Shown: positions 35,088 through 45,308, counted from the first letter of the stretch. The stretch: DNA of 64,000 nt from Candidatus Thiodiazotropha endolucinida (GCF_001715975.1 NZ_MARB01000001.1:62001-126000), one strand, 5' to 3'. Notes: generated by a model from the letters alone, not told the origin. Translations and numbers: made by a program.

Positions 35088-36940
35088 TTCTCCTCCCCTG
35101 CTCTTGCACTGCTGATATCCAGCAGGTTGGCGACGCCGAATCTGGCCTGGACAAGATAGTTGTTGATCAGGCTGCGCCGTTGTTCGAGTCTTTCAAGTGC
35201 CATCTCCCGCAACAGCTCGGTTTCGTCTTGCCGTAATGCCTTGACCTGCCGATGAAGCCCCGGCAGAGCCTTCTCGAGTTGTTCGATACGGCTGGAGAAC
35301 GCATCGAATCGCCCCTCGGCCTCGGCGCGGGCCTTGGCTAATTCGCTCTCCTTTTGATGTGCCGTCTCAATGTTTTGTTCCAACTCAATCATCTGTTTCT
35401 TCAATGACCAGACTCTGGCGGGATGTTCAGTGGCTATCCGCCAGGTGAGAATACCTTCCATCAAACGCGCCATCTCTCTTTGAGGAGCCAGTCGTCCGCC
35501 AGTGTCGTGTTGTTTAATGATCCGTTTGATTTTATTGATTCGCTCAATCCAGGCTTTCTCCTGCTGGTTGGCAAGGGCGAATGGCGGTTCTTCTGTTGTT
35601 GCAACCTGTTCGTAGAGTCTCTTTAACTGCTCTTTTCTGTCAACGACCTGATTCAGATTCTCTCCTTTCAGGTGTTCGTCAACACGAGGCAGTTTCTGGT
35701 TATATGCCACCAACTGGTTACTGAGCATTGTGCGATATGAACTGATTTTTTCCCGCCACTGCTGAAGATTTTTCTCCATGTGGCCCAAGTCGCGGTAGTC
35801 CTGCAGTCGTTCCTGAAAGGCATTGCCGGAGAGAAGATAGGACAACAGCGAGCGCTTTGGTGAATCGATTCCCGTGTCGTTATCGACTAGCAGATTGTCA
35901 GGGAACGTATCATCTCTTACTTGGCTGAGCAGCTGATCCAGTTGAGTGAGCGAGGCGTCATAGGTTGCGATGGCATCGCGATAACCCTGCAACGACTGCT
36001 GTTCGGCCGCCAGCTGAGAGAGTACATAGGGAATAGCGAGCTTTGCCTCCAGCACAGCCGGATCACTGGCATTGCGTTCAGCGAGGAGTTGCCACGGGGG
36101 CAGCGCCTGCTCCTGCTGATCCAATTGGAGTGAAGCCCAACCCAAACCCAACAGCGCCTGGCTGCTGGCCGGGCTTTTGAGACGGACACGTTGTAGCGCC
36201 TGTTGTGCATTTGCCGGTTGCTGCAGCTCCAAGAAAAGGTAACCCAAGGCAAGATTTGCTCTGTCCCTGATGGACTTTGCTTCATTGTCATCATTTTCAT
36301 CAATCCCGCTACCGATCTCCTGCAGCAAGGCCAATACCTTCTCTGGTTGATCGTTGCGCAGGTAAGCGATGGCCTGATTGTAACGGCCATACAATGTCCA
36401 TTCGCTTTGCTGTGAAATCTTGTTGAGGTCAGCGAGCGCATCAGATTCGTTTTTCTGCAGTAGGCCGATAAGTCCGCTTAAATGGTGCTTTTCGTCATTG
36501 GCTTCAGGCTTCAGATTTTCATCGATCTGGTTTAAAGCGCTTTTTGCAGCCTTCATGTTACCCCGGCGATGGCGGGATTTGCCCAGCTGTAACCAGGCGC
36601 GGTTCAACACTTCCGGAGATTTGCTGTTTTGCAGAATTCTGTTGAACAGTCCTTCTGCCGTATTCGGCATGCCATAGGCCAGATAGAGTCCGCCGAGTAG
36701 CAACTCCGGTTCATCCGCATAGGCCTGCATCAATCCCTGTTTTCTGGCGGCAAGAAGGCGAACGATAGCGGGAAAATAGTTCTGCTGATAGAGCTGAAAC
36801 AGGGCGTCGCCATAGTGCAGATCACGCAGTTCCTCAGGCTCGCCGGTAGTTATATCCGCAGTTGTGCAGAGAGGTGTGGCGAGTGAGAGCGTGAGAAGAA
36901 TGCGGGAGGTCAGGCCGGATAGCACCCGTATTACTCCCAC
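35084..36940 (-). CDS. Exported TPR and coiled-coil protein
   Basis: 618 residues: signal peptide (LTSRILLTLSLATPLCTTAD), an N-terminal TPR-like half (about 35-290, DALFQLYQQNYFPAIVRLLA, LGYLFLELQQPANAQQALQR) and a C-terminal long helical/coiled-coil half (about 370-600, rich in Glu/Arg/Lys/Leu). It is probably periplasmic and shaped to bridge complexes. No named family is recognised beyond TPR. It lies between the 175-residue exported protein gene (10-base overlap) and the large TPR lipoprotein gene (4-base overlap). Confidence 0.82.
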   Translation of the reverse strand: MGVIRVLSGLTSRILLTLSLATPLCTTADITTGEPEELRDLHYGDALFQLYQQNYFPAIVRLLAARKQGLMQAYADEPELLLGGLYLAYGMPNTAEGLFNRILQNSKSPEVLNRAWLQLGKSRHRRGNMKAAKSALNQIDENLKPEANDEKHHLSGLIGLLQKNESDALADLNKISQQSEWTLYGRYNQAIAYLRNDQPEKVLALLQEIGSGIDENDDNEAKSIRDRANLALGYLFLELQQPANAQQALQRVRLKSPASSQALLGLGWASLQLDQQEQALPPWQLLAERNASDPAVLEAKLAIPYVLSQLAAEQQSLQGYRDAIATYDASLTQLDQLLSQVRDDTFPDNLLVDNDTGIDSPKRSLLSYLLSGNAFQERLQDYRDLGHMEKNLQQWREKISSYRTMLSNQLVAYNQKLPRVDEHLKGENLNQVVDRKEQLKRLYEQVATTEEPPFALANQQEKAWIERINKIKRIIKQHDTGGRLAPQREMARLMEGILTWRIATEHPARVWSLKKQMIELEQNIETAHQKESELAKARAEAEGRFDAFSSRIEQLEKALPGLHRQVKALRQDETELLREMALERLEQRRSLINNYLVQARFGVANLLDISSARAGEEK

Positions 36941-37458
36941 TCCCGGATTTCAAAGTCCGGCTGTTGCAGGGCGACACTGTCGACGATTTTCAGTTCCAGG
37001 TATTTCGGGCCGATCCCTTTGCTAAAGCTGACAGTCGCACCCCGTTTGTAATCTCTTCCCTTCGGACCTACCCCTGTGAAGAAGGCAACCAGTTCATGTT
37101 CACCCGACTTGATGTTCCCCAGGTAGAGGCGTTGTACACCACCCCGTTGCAGTGCCTTCACCTCCCGCTCGGTATAGAGGTGGTTGGTGAGTTCCTTGTT
37201 GTCTATATGCAATTGCACAGAGTCAAGTTTAAAATAGTTGCCGATATCCAGGGAGAGAAAGATCGATACCTGGGTATTGCCTGGGAACAGCAGCTCCTCC
37301 TCCAGGATGAAGAGTTCTCGATTGAGCTCGATCACAGCCTTTTTCAGATCCTCGACCTGTGTGTCAAGGCCCTTACCCTTATCACTCAAGGGCTCGGCAG
37401 AGAGAGAAAAACCGAGGCAGCATAGCAGCAGAAGTGCATTTCGGATTAATGTCTTCAA
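36931..37458 (-). CDS. Exported hypothetical protein, first gene of the motor-like operon
   Basis: 175 residues: signal peptide MKTLIRNALLLLCCLGFSLS, a short coiled segment (VEDLKKAVIELNRELFILEE), then a beta-rich domain (TQVSIFLSLDIGNYFKLDSV, RLYLGNIKSGEHELVAFFTG) that may be an Ig-like periplasmic fold. The function is unknown. It heads a minus-strand series whose genes overlap or lie close together down to apbE. The 260-base gap upstream, shared with a divergent gene, should hold the operon promoter. Confidence 0.8.
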   Translation of the reverse strand: MKTLIRNALLLLCCLGFSLSAEPLSDKGKGLDTQVEDLKKAVIELNRELFILEEELLFPGNTQVSIFLSLDIGNYFKLDSVQLHIDNKELTNHLYTEREVKALQRGGVQRLYLGNIKSGEHELVAFFTGVGPKGRDYKRGATVSFSKGIGPKYLELKIVDSVALQQPDFEIREWE

Positions 37459-37717
37459 GATATTGATTCCCAGATCATTTTAAGCAGCGTCATGAAACAA
37501 TAAATCTATATGAATTAATGCGTTGCGTTTGCGATCATAGTCACAGGTTGAAATGTAAAGTTGGTATTTTATGCCCAAACATCATGATAGGTTATGTGAA
37601 TTGTATTCGCCACACAGCAGGCACTGTAATGATAGTGCCCGGATCAGCTAAAGACTAGCGATCAATTTCGGTGGTTATGTAGCTGAATTACAAATAGTTT
37701 TTTATTTATTGAATTAA

Positions 37718-38803
37718 ATGTGCAGGCTGTCTTGGTGTTGGATGCCTGTCGTTAGATGTCGAGGATCGATCTTGATAGCCATTTTGCGGAATATATGTAA
37801 CCTCGCCCTGTTTGGGTTGCTCGCTCTCCCGTCACATGCGGACAGCGGAAATATCGATCCATTCCATGTGCGCAATATGAACCCCTTCACCCTAATCTAC
37901 GGTTTACCGGCTATGGCCTCATCCCATCTGTTGGCGCACAACGAATCTTATCTGCAGTTGACTGCGGATATCGCCAACAACTCCATACAGAGTGACTCGG
38001 ATGGTGAACGAATCAGGCTGGATGGGGAAACATACAGATTGGCGCTGATATGGAAGCGGGGGATTGCAGAGAATTGGCAGATCGGTATCGAACTGCCTTT
38101 CCTGACTCATCGTGAAGGTTTGATGGATGGCCTGATCGAAAATTGGCACGACATATTTGGGTTGTCCAATTCCGATCGCAATGACTGGTCCAGAAATCGT
38201 TTGGTTTTTCGCTATGAAAATGACGAGGGCGAGCGGATACTGGTCGACCGGAATAAGAGTGGAGTAGGGGATCTAGTGCTCACGCTCTCCCATGCGTTGG
38301 ATGTAGCTGCTGAGAGTGACAGGCGATTGGCGCTCCACGCAAGCCTCAAACTGCCCAGCGGAGACGCTGATGCGTTGTTGGGTAGTGGAGCAGCTGACCT
38401 GGCTTTGTGGGCAAGCGGTTCGGAGCGACGAATGTTGTGGCAATGGCCTCTGCATATCTATGGCCAAGCGGGTCTCCTGCTGAAAGGTAAGGCTGACCTG
38501 TTGCAGGATCTGCAGCGGGATGTTGTGTTTTTTGGCGCCCTGGGAGTGGGTTGGCGGCCAATGAACTGGTTGGATCTCAAAGCGCAGGTCGATACCCACT
38601 CTTCACATTACGACAGCAAGCTGGATCAGCTCGGGGGTACTGCATTGATGTTGACGGTTGGGGGGTCGATTCACCTGGATGCGGATTCCCATCGTATCGA
38701 TATCTCAATCGGCGAGAACCTCACCACCGATTCAGTGCCTGATTTCATGATCAATCTGGCCTATGTGCGACGCTTTGATGCCTTGGGGGTCTCAGGGCAA
38801 TAA
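37718..38803 (+). CDS. DUF3187-family outer-membrane protein
   Basis: 361 residues. An N-terminal hydrophobic export segment (ICNLALFGLLALPSHA, about 28-45) precedes NPFTLIYGLPAMASSHLLAH and YRLALIWKRGIAENWQIGIE, the DUF3187 signature, ending in an amphipathic beta-strand. Family members are predicted porin-like beta-barrels of unknown function. The start is uncertain; an in-frame TTG near 37772 would remove a poorly export-like first 18 residues. It converges on lgt with a 53-base 3' overlap. Confidence 0.82.
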   Translation: MCRLSWCWMPVVRCRGSILIAILRNICNLALFGLLALPSHADSGNIDPFHVRNMNPFTLIYGLPAMASSHLLAHNESYLQLTADIANNSIQSDSDGERIRLDGETYRLALIWKRGIAENWQIGIELPFLTHREGLMDGLIENWHDIFGLSNSDRNDWSRNRLVFRYENDEGERILVDRNKSGVGDLVLTLSHALDVAAESDRRLALHASLKLPSGDADALLGSGAADLALWASGSERRMLWQWPLHIYGQAGLLLKGKADLLQDLQRDVVFFGALGVGWRPMNWLDLKAQVDTHSSHYDSKLDQLGGTALMLTVGGSIHLDADSHRIDISIGENLTTDSVPDFMINLAYVRRFDALGVSGQ

Positions 38804-39581
38804 TCAGCAACACGCATCCCGCCAGGATAAAGGGAAGGCTCAACAATTGGCCTGTATTTATCCAATGGTCGATGGCATAGGATGCCTGTTTCTCTTTCAC
38901 AAACTCGATAGCGAACCGTGCACTGAATACCGTAAGCAGAAAAGCGGCAAATAGGAATCCCGGTTTTGCGGTGCTATCGCTGCGTCGATAAAGGGTCAAT
39001 AAGAGAAGGAAAACGAGTGCGTAGGCGATGGCCTCATAGAGCTGGGCCGGGTGTCTCGGTAGCTTATCGATACGCTCGAATACAATCGCCCAGGGCAGCG
39101 AGGTTTCCGTGCCATAGATCTCTGAGTTGAACAGATTGCCCAGGCGAATGAAGGCCCCGGCCAGGGCGGTGGGGATAGCGAACCTGTCCAGTAACCAGAG
39201 GTAGGATTCCGCTGTCTGACGCTTATGCAGATAGAGGGCCAACATGATGCCCAGTCCGCCGCCATGGCTCGCCAAGCCTCCCTCCCAGATGGCGAGTATC
39301 TTCAATGGGTGAGTTAGATAGTAAGTGGGATCATAGAGCAGACAGTGTCCCAACCGAGCGCCGACGATGGTACCGATCACCAAATAGAGTGAAAGTCGCT
39401 CAAGGGATTGGCTGTCGCGTCCCTCACGCTGGTAGATCCAATGGATGAGCTGGTATCCCAAGAGATAGGCGGTGGCGAACAGTACGCCATACCATCGGAT
39501 ATCGAGCCCGGCAAATGAGAGAAGTGTCGGGTCAGCATTCCAGACGATGTAATCATGAGCCAGTCGCTCCATCCTGCTCAA
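38751..39581 (-). CDS. lgt: Prolipoprotein diacylglyceryl transferase
   Basis: A multi-span inner-membrane enzyme that adds diacylglycerol to the lipobox cysteine of prelipoproteins. Signatures are IVGARLGHCLLYDPTYYLTH, WEGGLASHGGGLGIMLALYL, AGAFIRLGNLFNSEIYG and LPRHPAQLYEAIAYA. 276 residues from a TTG with GAGG five bases upstream; ATG 39572 is the alternative. It lies among several lipoprotein genes, although it serves the whole cell. Its 3' end overlaps the DUF3187 gene by 53 bases in antisense. Confidence 0.95.
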   Translation of the reverse strand: MSRMERLAHDYIVWNADPTLLSFAGLDIRWYGVLFATAYLLGYQLIHWIYQREGRDSQSLERLSLYLVIGTIVGARLGHCLLYDPTYYLTHPLKILAIWEGGLASHGGGLGIMLALYLHKRQTAESYLWLLDRFAIPTALAGAFIRLGNLFNSEIYGTETSLPWAIVFERIDKLPRHPAQLYEAIAYALVFLLLLTLYRRSDSTAKPGFLFAAFLLTVFSARFAIEFVKEKQASYAIDHWINTGQLLSLPFILAGCVLLIIALRPPRHQSVAHRPD

Positions 39582-39700
39582 TACGCCTCGTGGGTGGTGG
39601 TGAAGTTACAGATCGGCGATTCTAATCAATTCGGCCGATGAATGGCAGCCATGCAGGAAGCCGGCATAACCCTGCGGCCTTTTAGCAGACCCGTGTTCAG

Positions 39701-41272
39701 TTATGCGATTGGATTGAACGCGGTCAAGCTGTCCAGCATGGCGGTATTGCCGAGACTGGTACCGAACAGAGTGTTGAACTGCCCCTGTTCGCCGTGCAGC
39801 GCCAGATAGTTCAGCGCCACAGTCAGCACCAATTGATTGACATTGTTGGCGGCCGGGCTGGAACCGTTGTCCACCGCCCCATCGGCGGAGAAGTGGCCGA
39901 TTTGCTGATGACGCAACTGATCGTCGGCTGAAGCTCCTGCAAGCAAGGGTTGCCCCCCCGGGTTGTAGACCAGGAAGAAAGAAGCGGCGGTGGATTGGTT
40001 GTCACCGGTCCAGACTCCCTTGCCACGCCCATCCGCGGAGTTATCGAGGGTGCCGTTACTCGAGACTGAGCCGTCACTGAAGACATACAGCATCAAGGGC
40101 ATGCCGAGGCGCGCGGCATACTCCAGGCAGGCCCCCATACAGCGTCCGGCGCGCAGATCGCGGACCTCGCCTACGGCACGGTCGCCGGTGTGGTAGTCGT
40201 AGCCGCCCATGGTAATTGTGCCGGCACCGGCATAGCCGTTGATGACCAGTTTCATGACCGATGCGGTCTTGCGGAATTCACCGTCATTATCGAACTCCGC
40301 CTGAGTGAAAATCGGACCGATGATATCGGGGTCGGCAGTGACATCGAGGGCGGCCGGATCGCCATAACGGTCGACCAGGTCGGCACTCTTGACGTATCCG
40401 CAGCGTATCAGTTCCTTGACCACGTCGTCGGTGCTGATACCGGTGCTTACACTATTCAGTTTCATGTCGGAGATACGTTGTATCGCCTCCATCACGGCAA
40501 CGGCATCGGACTGATCGAGCAGGCCTACCAGCTTGCCGGTATCAACCAGGCCGGTCGTGTCGCTGGGCCGATCGACCTTGGTGGGACGGACGGTCGGGTC
40601 GATTTGATCCGCGGGCGCCACTGAATTGCCGCCGGAATCCGAGCTGCGTGATCCAATCAGGGTCAACAATTCACCGTCGGCGCCACAGCGGTTGATGGCG
40701 TACATGGGATTGTGCGGATTGATGCCGGTATCGTTTTCCGATCGGGCCGGGATCATGGCGCCATTGATATTGACTCGATTGCCTGCCGAGACCTTTTCCA
40801 GGATGCCGCGCAGGAAGGCACTGTCCGAATGGAAGGCAAGACCCAGTTCAGTATTGATGAAGTCGCTCAGGCCGGTATCCGGATTGGTAATGGGCGGCAC
40901 CATGTCTCCGGGCAGGCCGAGACGGTTGTAACCGGCCGTGGTGAGAAAATCGAACTGACCTCCCTCGCCGCCCACCAGCACATTGGAGCCGGCGATATTG
41001 GCCCCGCCCGCGAGATCGAAACAGATAAAGGGGATCTTGCCACCGCCAAGGGTATCTATGCCGCAGATATTCTTCAGGGCCTCGAGATCGGATGAGAGGG
41101 CGGCCCTGGCCTCGCCGGGATTGGCGAACAGGCCGAACAGTGAAGGGGTGGTGACGGCGCCCAATCCCGCCATCAGACCCTGGCGGATAAAATCCCGACG
41201 TGTCACCGGGCGCGGATGATCCGGATATAGCAATGGAGCATCAGGAGAGAGGTTCTTCACTTTTCTGCGCAT
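39701..41272 (-). CDS. Tat-exported DUF1501-like protein
   Basis: 523 residues from ATG 41272. The twin-arginine signal VTRRDFIRQGLMAGLGAVTT is followed by a large domain with FICFDLAGGANIAGSNVLVG, YDYHTGDRAVGEVRDL and LMLYVFSDGSVSSNGTLDN, the pattern of DUF1501 (alkaline-phosphatase-like, related to sulfatases). Such proteins often occur beside cytochrome c-like proteins with unknown joint function, as here. It is 67 bases downstream of the LamG/CxxCH gene and probably co-transcribed. Confidence 0.78.
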   Translation of the reverse strand: MRRKVKNLSPDAPLLYPDHPRPVTRRDFIRQGLMAGLGAVTTPSLFGLFANPGEARAALSSDLEALKNICGIDTLGGGKIPFICFDLAGGANIAGSNVLVGGEGGQFDFLTTAGYNRLGLPGDMVPPITNPDTGLSDFINTELGLAFHSDSAFLRGILEKVSAGNRVNINGAMIPARSENDTGINPHNPMYAINRCGADGELLTLIGSRSSDSGGNSVAPADQIDPTVRPTKVDRPSDTTGLVDTGKLVGLLDQSDAVAVMEAIQRISDMKLNSVSTGISTDDVVKELIRCGYVKSADLVDRYGDPAALDVTADPDIIGPIFTQAEFDNDGEFRKTASVMKLVINGYAGAGTITMGGYDYHTGDRAVGEVRDLRAGRCMGACLEYAARLGMPLMLYVFSDGSVSSNGTLDNSADGRGKGVWTGDNQSTAASFFLVYNPGGQPLLAGASADDQLRHQQIGHFSADGAVDNGSSPAANNVNQLVLTVALNYLALHGEQGQFNTLFGTSLGNTAMLDSLTAFNPIA

Positions 41273-41339
41273 GATTTCTTTACCGTTAGTCACACAGGCT
41301 GTTTGTTTGGGGCGTATTCCTGATCCATTAATCTTTATC

Positions 41340-43790
41340 CTACTGGAGCAACACGACAGCGCTGCCGAGCAGTGAGGCACAGGCTGCCTTGGTCGCTTTT
41401 TCGGTACGGTCCGCATCACAGCCGCCACTGCACCGGGCCAGACCCACACTGCCTGTCAATAGATTCATCAGTTCACCCTCGACAAGCGATGGTGAGGGTT
41501 GGGTTGTCAGCTGCTCACCCATGAAGCGGCTCATCAATGGAGCAACTACCTGGTTCTGCCAGGTGGAGCTCTGGATGTCGTTGGCGTTCGCGTTGAAATC
41601 GAAACCGGGAAACAGCCCGGCCCGTAGAGCTGCATCGTCGACCAGGGCACTGCAATACTCAATCGCCAGTTGCGATACCGCCACCTGATGGGATGAGAGA
41701 AAACCACTGATTTCTTCCGACGAGGGAAGCTGTTGCCTGATCGTGGTATAGGTGGTCTGCACCGCCTCCAGGGTGGGGTCGACACCGGTCAGGGAAGACA
41801 TGGTGGCATTGATCTCATCAAAGGTACGTAAACCGATCAGCGGCAGGGGTTCGCCATCCGCCGGCTCGGCCGGTGGCAGCACCGCCGGTTCGGAATAGAC
41901 ATTGGTATGTGTCCCCAATCGTTCGAATGTCAGGAAAAACTGATCGTTTTCGGCGCCCTTTTCTGAGGGTATGGTGGTCGCCATATTCGACAGCCGTTGA
42001 CCATTGGCGGTGTATTCGCTGTCATTAATGGTGATTGCCAAGCGTGAATAGGCTTGACCGACGGCCGCCTCCTTGCCATTGATGCCGATACGCATGCCCT
42101 CGAGGGGAACGGAGCCTGGCAGTACGCCTTCATCGAGGCTGATGAATTTAGGCTGACGGAACAGATAACTGTAATTGTCGTACTGACTGACCTCGAACAT
42201 CACATAACTCTGCGGCAGATTGACCAGATCGGTGACATTGAACAGCAGGAAGTATTTCTCACCCACGCCAGCGTCAAAATTCTGTTTGATCTGCTGCGCC
42301 GTCAGCGCTCGGTTGTGGATCGCCAATAGCCGTATCTTGCCTGCCCAGGGACGGTCACTGGAGGCCTCATTTCCCAGTACCAGGGCGTAGCTGTTATCCC
42401 AGTCATTCAGATTGCCGGGTTCGGTTTCGTCCAGATCATCGGTAAACACCCCATCCACATAGAGGCGTCGCCCATTTTCGGGATCGAATGTGGCCACCAC
42501 GTGTTGTTCCGTTGCCTGTAGATCTTCATCATCGTCAGCACTGGAGTGGGCCGGTTCGCCATTGCCGTCGGTAGTGCTGGAGCGGTGCAGATAGTTGTAG
42601 TTGTAGAGGGTCTGGCCGAGGGTGAAGTTGCGCACGTCGGTACCGGCGGAGTAGCTGATGATCCGAGCGGGCCCCTCCTGAGTTACATTCGCGGGGACTA
42701 CCCATGCCTCGATGGTGTACTCTCCTGTGGCCTGAACCAACTGGGCTATTTTACTGCTGTCGCCGGTACTGCCTTGGGCCTTACCGTCGCTGAAGTCCAA
42801 GCCCCAACCCTCAACCCAGGTGACATTGCCGCTGATGCTCAGGTTGATCGCGGGATCGACGCCACTGGTATCGTAGGCGATGTTGCCGTTACCTGTCTTG
42901 AACTCATACAGGGCGACGACATCGTTCTCCTGCCGGCTGCCTCCGCTGGCGACCGTTCCTTCAGGCAGGCTCAGGGCCCGGCTAATGACCAGGTCCGGAT
43001 CGATGGGGGTTGGCGATATGTTGCCGGCCATTTGATCGATGGCGCTCTCCATCTCCTGAGCATTGTCACTGCAATCATCCCAGCAGTTGTGGAGTTCGAT
43101 GAGACGCTGCACCAGGCGTGAATTGACAGGCGTATCCAGGTCGATCGAGGTCTTTACTGCGGCATAGGCAATTCCGCTGTCGGCGGTGGCAAAGTAGGGG
43201 GACTGGGGGGCGGCCGCATCCTCCACATGACACTCGGCGCAGTAATCCGTCAGCAACGGGTGCACGTAGGTTGCAAAAAGGCTCGAATCATCGGGAAAGG
43301 ATTTGCTTTCGCCGACCACCTTGTCCGGCGGCGCCTCGAGTTCGATTTGTCGTCCACCACCGGATCCATCGCCAACCCAGGATTCGATATAGCTGGTGAT
43401 GATAGTGGCGCAAGCGGTGTCACTGGCCTCCCAACAGTTATGTCCATTCGCAACCTTGGTGACCAGCGATGATTGATCCGGCTCCTCTCTGTTGACATGG
43501 GGATTGGCTGCTTCATAGGCTTGATTGACATCGTCCTCGCGCACGAACTGAGGTGCCTGACCTCCCGTGTTGTGACAGGAGCCGCATCGGTTTTCCCCAC
43601 GCAGGGGTTCCCACACACTGATCCGAAAACCCTGGATGTCGGAGGTGCGTGCGGCCGGCCCTGTATAGGTGCTGGTGGTGACCGTGGTGGGTTGCAGAGT
43701 CTCGGTGCTGACTCCATCCTGACAGCCTTGCAGTCCGATGACGGTAAATATGGAGAGAGTGAGATGTAGTGCGTTTTTCTGCTTGCTCAC
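41340..43790 (-). CDS. Lipoprotein with two CxxCH heme motifs and a LamG-like domain
   Basis: 816 residues. Lipobox LQGC (Cys23). Heme c motifs are CGSCH (69-73) and CAECH (184-188), then a LamG/concanavalin-like domain (about 290-510, with EYTIEAWVVPANVTQEGPAR and NGRRLYVDGVFTDDL). The C-terminal region has no named domain and two cysteine-rich spots. It is probably a surface-anchored electron carrier or binding protein. It lies 4 bases downstream of the single-heme protein gene and upstream of the DUF1501-like gene. Confidence 0.8.
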   Translation of the reverse strand: MSKQKNALHLTLSIFTVIGLQGCQDGVSTETLQPTTVTTSTYTGPAARTSDIQGFRISVWEPLRGENRCGSCHNTGGQAPQFVREDDVNQAYEAANPHVNREEPDQSSLVTKVANGHNCWEASDTACATIITSYIESWVGDGSGGGRQIELEAPPDKVVGESKSFPDDSSLFATYVHPLLTDYCAECHVEDAAAPQSPYFATADSGIAYAAVKTSIDLDTPVNSRLVQRLIELHNCWDDCSDNAQEMESAIDQMAGNISPTPIDPDLVISRALSLPEGTVASGGSRQENDVVALYEFKTGNGNIAYDTSGVDPAINLSISGNVTWVEGWGLDFSDGKAQGSTGDSSKIAQLVQATGEYTIEAWVVPANVTQEGPARIISYSAGTDVRNFTLGQTLYNYNYLHRSSTTDGNGEPAHSSADDDEDLQATEQHVVATFDPENGRRLYVDGVFTDDLDETEPGNLNDWDNSYALVLGNEASSDRPWAGKIRLLAIHNRALTAQQIKQNFDAGVGEKYFLLFNVTDLVNLPQSYVMFEVSQYDNYSYLFRQPKFISLDEGVLPGSVPLEGMRIGINGKEAAVGQAYSRLAITINDSEYTANGQRLSNMATTIPSEKGAENDQFFLTFERLGTHTNVYSEPAVLPPAEPADGEPLPLIGLRTFDEINATMSSLTGVDPTLEAVQTTYTTIRQQLPSSEEISGFLSSHQVAVSQLAIEYCSALVDDAALRAGLFPGFDFNANANDIQSSTWQNQVVAPLMSRFMGEQLTTQPSPSLVEGELMNLLTGSVGLARCSGGCDADRTEKATKAACASLLGSAVVLLQ

Positions 43791-43794
43791 TGAA

Positions 43795-44988
43795 TCAATC
43801 CCCTGCGCAATAGACCGCGGCTTCAGCGAATACGCGTTTCATGTTGTAATCGGTTTTGAAACTGCTGGTGATCTCCGCGATGCGGGTTCGGTCAGCGCTG
43901 TCCACAGGGGGACGCAGACAGACTGCCTGGAAGGCCTTGCTGACCTGGCATTCCGCAAAGGCATGGGAGTTGGCAAGTTCCTCGCCCATCGATTTGGCGC
44001 CTGCACCGGAGCCTGGCAGATTCGGGTCCCAGCCCAGCACCGAATTGGGGCCTTCCCGCCAGTAGTTATCCCAATCGTCATTCGTCGTGACATAGCCGTC
44101 CTTGAAGACGCTGCTGTTGATCAGGTACTTGGGTTGCACGCTATCGCGTGTGTAGGAGAGGAGGCCGGTTTCCGGATCATCGGTATATTCGTAGTTGTAA
44201 TAGGCATAGGCCTGTGCCAGGGGGGCCATGCCGGCATGACATCCCAGACAGTTGTTGAACCATACACGGCTGTCCCCTCCGGGGCTGCGAGTGGCGTCCT
44301 GGCGGATCCGGTCGGAGGCCCGTGTCGGGTCCTTGATCAATTCAAGATCCTTGCATAGATGATTGAGCATGGTGAAACGGAACATGGCTCGATTCGTACC
44401 ATCGATAAAGAACGCCCTTGCGGCCGCGCGGGTGGTGATGACACCTGCGGTTCCCTCCGGCGGAAGTCCGGTCACACTCGACTGGGTGGTTTGCTGCAGC
44501 TCATTCTTGAGGTTCAGGCCCAGGGTCTCCATCGCCTCATAGTGGTCGTTATTACTGTTGGAGTAGGCCGGTGCGTTACTGCCGATATAGAGGATGTCTG
44601 CAGAGAGCAACTGGTTGAAAGGAACATCATCCCTTACCATTCCGATCACAGTGGCGCTGTAGTCATTCAGCGGAGCAAAGGGTGTCATCTCCTCGTTGGT
44701 CCAGGGAGTGGCCCAGTTCTTCAGTGTGACATTGTAGAAATCGGGATGCTCTGTGGCGATCATGGCAGCTGCCAATGGATCACCGTTGGTTTCGATTTCA
44801 GTGACCATTTGTGCCAGGATTTGAGTACCTGGTGGTACCCCGGCTATCCGGTCGTGCATGCGTTTGGCCTGTTCACGCGGTCCGGCCGATGCGGTGACAG
44901 TGAAGAGAGATAGCAGAATCAGAATAAGAAACGGCCGTGGCTTTTTAGGAATCGAAATACTATCTCTGCATTGGCCCTGAAATGACAT
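43795..44988 (-). CDS. Exported protein with one CxxCH heme motif
   Basis: 397 residues: signal peptide (FLILILLSLFTVTASA, about 20-35). The rest is mostly unrecognised, with heme c motif NNCLGCHAG (Cys247 to His251) and a C-terminal helical region AFAECQVSKAFQAVCLRPPV. That last segment recalls the ends of planctomycete-type cytochrome c/DUF1588-1592 proteins, a weak similarity. It is first in a three-gene minus-strand set and divergent from the HzsA-related gene. Confidence 0.78.
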   Translation of the reverse strand: MSFQGQCRDSISIPKKPRPFLILILLSLFTVTASAGPREQAKRMHDRIAGVPPGTQILAQMVTEIETNGDPLAAAMIATEHPDFYNVTLKNWATPWTNEEMTPFAPLNDYSATVIGMVRDDVPFNQLLSADILYIGSNAPAYSNSNNDHYEAMETLGLNLKNELQQTTQSSVTGLPPEGTAGVITTRAAARAFFIDGTNRAMFRFTMLNHLCKDLELIKDPTRASDRIRQDATRSPGGDSRVWFNNCLGCHAGMAPLAQAYAYYNYEYTDDPETGLLSYTRDSVQPKYLINSSVFKDGYVTTNDDWDNYWREGPNSVLGWDPNLPGSGAGAKSMGEELANSHAFAECQVSKAFQAVCLRPPVDSADRTRIAEITSSFKTDYNMKRVFAEAAVYCAGD

Positions 44989-45308
44989 GATGAACGTGCC
45001 CCTAAATCCACCTTTAGACTAATCCCGAAGTGTCCTTCGAGTCTTTGTTTGCCGTCTCTTTCCTTCTATATCTTTCCCTGTTTTTGTCAATCCAAAGTGG
45101 CGAATACGTGACTTCTGTTTTTACAGTGTGTGAACTTGCGCACTGATTGGTGACTTCGATGAGGTAGACTCTCAAGTCCATGATTTTATTAGTCGATAGC
45201 ACGAGTCAATGCTTGTTTTGAATGGTGTTCGATGACATATCGATGGTTAACCACAGATGGGTTATCAGGCACGGTTCGATCAGATTTCCCGGAGGAAGCT
45301 AGCTACAG
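44989..45308. other. Divergent promoter region between the two heme-protein sets
   Basis: 320 bases between divergent genes, AT-rich around 45040-45110. GGAGGAA (45292) serves the plus-strand gene. No specific operator was recognised. Confidence 0.4.

Noticed and set aside
32253-36940. Plus-strand frames opposite the TPR genes
   Set aside because: Shadow frames of strongly coding, repeat-structured minus-strand genes.
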